DNA of 64,000 bases, taken from contig JAQFVV010012396.1 of assembly GCA_028023455.1 (NCBI GenBank), positions 11,199,296 through 11,263,295 of the forward strand, in the 5' to 3' direction. Position numbers and translations under genes: made by a program. Origin of the DNA: Epiperipatus broadwayi (lineage: Eukaryota > Onychophora > Udeonychophora > Euonychophora > Peripatidae). The first letter of the stretch is position 1. Each line of letters starts with the position of its first letter. The notes under the pieces are model-generated. The model did not search any database, had not been told where the DNA came from, and was given only the letters and a program-made list of their open reading frames with translations. Below, piece by piece: positions 58,870 through 64,000 of the stretch.

Positions 58870-61800
58870 GGTATATAACTAAATGATAAATAAATAATAA
58901 ATTATTATTTCAATTTCTTTTAATTGGGAATTATAGTTGTTTGAAAAAGGGGATAATATGAGCTATCGATTAATTAAAAAAAATTTCTTCCTCTAGTAAT
59001 TATTTTCGTATATAAAAGATTTAATTAATTAAGAAAAATAGAAAAAAAATTGGCTAACATATCTCCACACTAAAAAAAAAATATTTATCAGAATATTAGA
59101 CACCATATAATTAGGACAATGAATATTTACAAATTTTGATGTAGTATTTTAAAAGGTTAATGTTAACATTCTAAGACTTCAAACAAAAAAAAAGACTAGA
59201 AGTTATTCACTTATGTAAAATGAGTAAGGATTTTATAAACTAGGTTAGGAAAAGAAGTTATATTCTTGGAGAAACTTAATTTGTCACAATTAAATTTTTG
59301 TTACTTGTAAAACCGTTTAAAAAATCTAATTATGATATGTTGTAATTTTATAAAAAAAAGAAGTTCATATATTAAAAATTGTCTGGTGCAAATTATTAAA
59401 ATGACTAATGTATATAAAAATAGATAACAGCAAATTATACATTGTAAATGTTTTATTATAAATATTAATACAAATCAAACAAGTTTATATCAAGATAATT
59501 ATAAGAAGTTGAATGAAATATATTTAATAAAATGCATATATGATTGAGTTTTCAGTAAAAAAGTTCTAAATAGTTCTCACTAACTCTAAGTTTATCATTA
59601 TTGTATGAACCTTAGATTGTCTGCACCTTCCTCAAAAGACAGACATGATGAAAAAGCCAAATGAAAGATTCATACTCTGGAAATATATATATATATTCTC
59701 ATGTGTCATAGCATCAGTCAGGAAGCGAACCCACTAACCCAGGACAACTGCTTGCAAAGCAGCTGTCACTAACCTCTTGACCACCAATGCTTGAAATATA
59801 TTTTTACTTATTCATGCCACGTTTTAAAGATTGACTAGATAGTATATCTATTTCCAAAAAATGATATAATGCTTATCTGTATACTCCATAGTCTTTTATT
59901 TATTTTAAAATTCAGAAAGATGAATTCTGTAAATTATATATATGGTAGTTATTTTTCTTAAAACTCTATTCAACTAGATTAAATTATTGTGATAATATTC
60001 AAAGAAGAAAAATTATTTCTAGTACTGCTTGGATTTGTATTAAATTATTACATTTTGCTCAGAATTGCCCAAATCTGCAATGCTGATTCTAAGAAAAATC
60101 AAAGAATATGACTTTCAACTGTTACTTTCAATTAAACCAAAAGTTATTATTAATCTGAGAAAAAAAAAATCTTAGCTATTTTTAGAAAAATAATAATTGG
60201 ATATTTAAAAAAAGTAGAGCCAGAAAAATTACAAAAAAATAAGTTTGATATAATGTATAGTAAATAATTAGTTTAAATGAGGAAAAAATGAAACAATAAA
60301 AAAAATGCAAAAAAAATATTTATAGAGATAAAAAAAATCTTTATGTCACAATTGAACCAGAAAATCAGGTAGACAAAAATGAAGTAGGGAATGAAAAAAG
60401 AAATAGAGATGAAAGCTAAAAAGAGTGCAGAAAATTGATATCAGCTGAATTAGTGGAAGAAATGGGGAAAAAAAGACAATGAAACTTGCAACAAACAACT
60501 TATAATTCAGGTGGAAAAAGTCCAGTGACTTTTCTCTTTCCAATACTTAAGATTTTTTTTTTTTTTTTAAATCTAATATGGTTGTATGTTAGGATTTTGA
60601 AAAAATTGAACTTTTTCTTAATTAATTGTGCTGCAAAAAATGTTATTGAGAGTCTTACAGTTTTATACAAAAAGCAGTTTGAATTTTAAAAAAATAAAAA
60701 AAATAAATACTGATAGTTAATATTGAGATATATGTAGAAAGAAAAGGAGTGATCAATCTTTGTTTATTAATCTTGATAATATATTTTAAAAAATAAATTG
60801 GACTACTTTATTTTGATTTAAACTGCAAAAAGTGGCAAATTATTTGTTAAAATGAGATTATCCTAATTCCAAAATATGAAAGAGAAAAAAAAACAAAAAC
60901 AAAATTTTAAAGAATTAGATTGGTTAATCATAAGCTTAGAGGAATGAGGGAAGATATCCCTAAATGGACTTTAAAAAATAAAAAAAGGAGAGATAAAAGA
61001 AAATAGTTTAATGGGTCATCTTTTAAAAAAAAAGAATAGCTACAAATATTAAAAGCTATAATAAGAGACAGAAAGTTATAGAAATCGCTGTTTTGATTTG
61101 ATTTGTGAAACATACGATTTGGCAAATTGTTGAAAAATTTAATAATAAACACATAATAAATATAATTGAATGTCTGAATATATAATTTTGATTAATTAAA
61201 TGTTAAAGCTATTATGTATTTAAAATGTGAAGTATATATGGACATAAAGTCCTATGTCAGCATTAACTTATTATTTAATTGAATTAATGAGTAAATTAAA
61301 CTATAATATTTATATATTAATAAGCAGTTTATCCAGGTAATAAGAATGGCAGATTCAATAATTAAAATGTCTCCTGGATCTATTTCAACTTAGGGAAGAG
61401 AGACTCCTTTTTCACTTTTAATAGAATTGCTCACATGTAAGTTTTGTGCTGAGATGTTACATAATGTCTAAAGCAACTAATTATTTGATAAATAAATAAA
61501 TGAGTATATCAAAATGATAAAATAAGTTCTGACCTAGAAGCCCTTACTTTCTGAACATGTGGCAGTAACTGAATAGAAGTTTAATTTCTTAAAAGACATA
61601 TGATAAATAAATAATAAATTGAATATACAGATATGCATAATATGAAAACAATAAATCTTAAAAATAAGATTACTGAATTTCAATTAGTATTAAAAATGGG
61701 TGAACTTGTATTACAGTTTATTAAAAGTAGCAATAGAATATTGCATTTATTTCAATGAGAAGAGTGACTGATTTTAATGCAAAATCTGTTAAATAGAATT

Positions 61801-63590
61801 AGTATGCTCAAATATTATTCAATCATTCAAATAAACAACCTTTTATAATAAATAAATAAATAAATAAAAAAAGTTCAATTAAAAAAAAAAATCTAACTTT
61901 TTCTATTACATAACAAAATTCAAACTTAAAATTTTGTTTCAATTTCTTTTAATATATCAACACTATAATACAATCTGCTTCTGACATTGTAGTTAATTAA
62001 TATTTAAATATAACTTGTGCTATTGATGATAAAATCATTTGCATTTAAAAATAATATATATGTTTATGACAAAAACATATTGAAATAATGTCTTATTAAA
62101 AAAAATAATAATAATTCTTTAATTAGTTTGAATAATGTCAAAAGCAACAACTAACATATTTGCAGAGAACTAAATAAATATTGATTTATTTCTGTTAAAT
62201 TTGTATTTATTATGTAACTAAAAAATACCTAAGAAGGCCAGAAAGCAATCAAGAATCAACATCCCATAATTAATAATCCTTACAATAAATCTCTTGTCCA
62301 TATAAATTTGATTATGAAGATTGTAGCTACTTTCTCATTAACACACAAACACTGTTTATTATTAAAATTATTATGAGCTAGAAAATTACATAAAAGTTGT
62401 TACATTTACATTTTCCCAAATATCAATTATTTATACTAAAACAAAATTTTCCAGAATATTTATTTGTCCATTTGTTCTACAAAAGCAATAAATTTTCTGA
62501 TTAATAAGTAAATCATAATTTTAAAAAAGTTATATTAAAAAGATATATATGTAAATATTATACAAATTTGCATTACGAGAGCCATACTTTCCAATAAAAA
62601 TTTGTTCACAATATATAAATGATTATTAATTATTTTTTATTAAATTAAAAATTATTAAATTTCATTTAACATGGAATATAGATTTAATTTCAATAAAGTT
62701 CAAATATGACTATAATATTCTTGGTACAGGGTGCAATATAATATTTTCATCTAGCTCTTTTTCTCCTCACGTACTATATTTTATCCTAACTACTCATTTT
62801 CACATTTTAATACAATTGCAGACAATGAGGAGAAAAAAACATGCCAATGGCTTCAGAGATACATTTAGTGATGAATGTGAGAAAAGTTTTGTTGGATAAT
62901 TAGATTTCATATATACTGTAAAGATTATTTTAAAGAGGTATATTATCAATTGTTTTCTTAGGCAGGATACTGATGAGGATAAAATATAGAAAAGAACTAC
63001 AATTGTTCAAGAGTTTTAAAAAAAATTAAAAAACTGCATCTCAAATATCAAACATACAACTAAAGAACAAATATTATATTTATGGCTAAATTTGAGCTCA
63101 TTAATTGATTTGCATAGTTATCATAGTACTCTTCTATAACTTTTTTTTGTCCCTATCTTTTTATGAAATCAGGATGACTATATATTGACTGAATACTAAT
63201 GATAAGATTGCTTGCAAAAATTTATCACTATATTTTTTTTTAATTGTATAGGTTATTGGGGGGGGGGGGGCAACGACGACTTTTTCTTGTAAATAAACAA
63301 TGAAACTAAAAGTTAAAAATGAAAACCAATACATTCTTCAGCAATGAGTAAGAAATGTTTACGTGATAATGAATGAAACTAATCAATAATAAAAAAAAAT
63401 TAGGTCATTGAAAACAAAAAAGTCTACACTTACTGCTGTAAAGTCTTAAAGTTGTTGTTTTTTTTTTTAAGAAGTTGACAGAAATACAGAAAAATATCTG
63501 ATGATTATTACAATATCAAAAACTTTTATATCTCAAATATGTGCATAAATCACAAATACACACTCACCTATTAATGTTTACAGTAATCAT
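58870..63590. other. AT-rich non-coding DNA
   Basis: Apart from the SINE at 59701-59790, only homopolymers, an (AATA)n tract near 61848-61868 and a G-run at 63258-63270 are seen. Open frames at 60346, 60486 and 60928 are low-complexity. Confidence 0.5.
59701..59790 (-). mobile_element. tRNA-derived SINE (family 1)
   Basis: The minus strand reads GCATTGGTGGTCAAGAGGTT, an anticodon-like arm GCTGC-TTTGCAA-GCAGT (loop TGC), box B-like GGGTTCGCTTCC and a GATGCTATGACACATGAG end. It is homologous along its length to 910-1013. The left (3') side runs into (TA)n instead of a clean A-tail. Confidence 0.75.
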
Positions 63591-63596
63591 GTATAT

Positions 63597-63880
63597 ATAG
63601 GGTATATGAGCACAGACTTTCACACGTCCCACCACTCTCCATACTATCTCATAACACTGATACACTTGAACACATATATGTTGAAAAGATAAATAATCAC
63701 CAATATGCTAAACCAACAATTATCAGTTGGTCCAGATTACCATCTCCACACATATATGCTATAAGTGCTCAGATATATATTAAGATAGCCAATCCTCATA
63801 CTTTAATGAACAGGCTTCAATCTACTCCACACTCCAACTCTTCAGCCGTCCATTCAATTGAAAATTTATGAGATTTTACG
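63597..63880. mobile_element. Hammerhead element, lineage A, left arm only
   Basis: Begins TATAGGGTATATGAGCACAG, the inverted terminal block, and runs through the ribozyme and the CTTCAATCTACTCCACACTC block to TTCAATTGAAAATTTATGAG, where similarity stops. No right arm before the window end at 64000. Confidence 0.75.
63694..63744 (-). ncRNA. Decayed hammerhead ribozyme (lineage A, core deletion)
   Basis: GGUAAUCUGGACCAAC and CUGAUAA are followed by UUGUUGGUUUAGCA and then directly AUAUUGGUGAUU. About 10 bases with GAAA and stem III are deleted. Inactive. Confidence 0.7.
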
Positions 63881-64000
63881 AAGTTTCAAAAAATTTGAAA
63901 AAAAAAAAAGATGAACAAATTAATGTAATCCTTAGTTGTATACATTTTATGACTTATTTTATGTTTGTTTTATTTTATAAAAGTAAATGTTCATTTTCTG

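Overview
This window reads as intergenic DNA from an AT-rich animal genome (roughly three quarters A+T by eye). There is no convincing host gene. Every protein-like stretch I recognise is a broken retroelement: two Penelope-like element (PLE) relics with reverse transcriptase and/or GIY-YIG endonuclease, two 5'-truncated copies of one LINE family, and the tail of an RTE-like LINE. tRNA-derived SINEs, long poly(A)/poly(T) runs, (TA)n microsatellites and the lack of operons or Shine-Dalgarno sites all say eukaryote. The phylum cannot be fixed from sequence alone; PLEs with hammerhead ribozymes are known from several invertebrate groups.

The most notable content is a dispersed, non-coding repeat system carrying hammerhead self-cleaving ribozymes (HHRs). 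I find 17 HHR motifs of one lineage (A/B: core CUGAUGA, stem II UGCUG/CAGCA or UGCU/AGCA, GAAA, palindromic stem III AUAC/GUAU, inner stem I ACCAA/UUGGU plus an outer stem I helix that covaries) and three of a second lineage (C: stem I UCCUCA/UGGGGA, outer helix AUCCAA/UUGGAU, cleavage triplet GUC). About eight keep the full catalytic core; the rest are decayed. Units of about 440-470 bp occur as tandem dimers and as head-to-head inverted pairs. Downstream of the ribozyme on the same strand, many end in a tRNA T-arm-like box B (for example GGTTCAAGTCC). That combination resembles the Schistosoma Sm-alpha SINE-like HHR repeats and metazoan retrozymes.

Layout: 1-1740, snap-back repeat, SINE and lineage C HHR palindrome; 2690-2935, small HHR element; 3830-5625, LINE (minus); 5630-23930, AT-rich non-coding DNA with a tandem duplication (15563), a spacerless palindrome (16421) and a SINE fragment (12357); 23932-25105 and 25662-26744, HHR clusters; 28785, truncated HHR element; 32041-32745, long inverted-repeat element; 34180-34400, RTE-like LINE tail; 35301-35921, HHR inverted pair; 39738-40270, near-perfect HHR palindrome with 14-bp target duplication; 45557-46444, PLE relic; 46476, second SINE family; 47724-49503, four-unit HHR array; 49505-51190, head-to-head PLE relic; 51340-52230, inverted/tandem 333-bp repeat; 54545-54935, lineage C HHR element; 55251 and 56491, near-identical direct repeats; 57481-57780, HHR relic; 57941-58857, LINE with target duplication; 59700, SINE; 63597-63880, HHR relic.

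A plausible working model (inference): PLE reverse transcriptase/endonuclease supplied in trans mobilises HHR-processed, possibly Pol III-transcribed RNAs, leaving tandem and inverted multimers. The four-unit HHR array directly abuts the PLE at 49505, so some units may instead be that element's own pseudo-LTRs.
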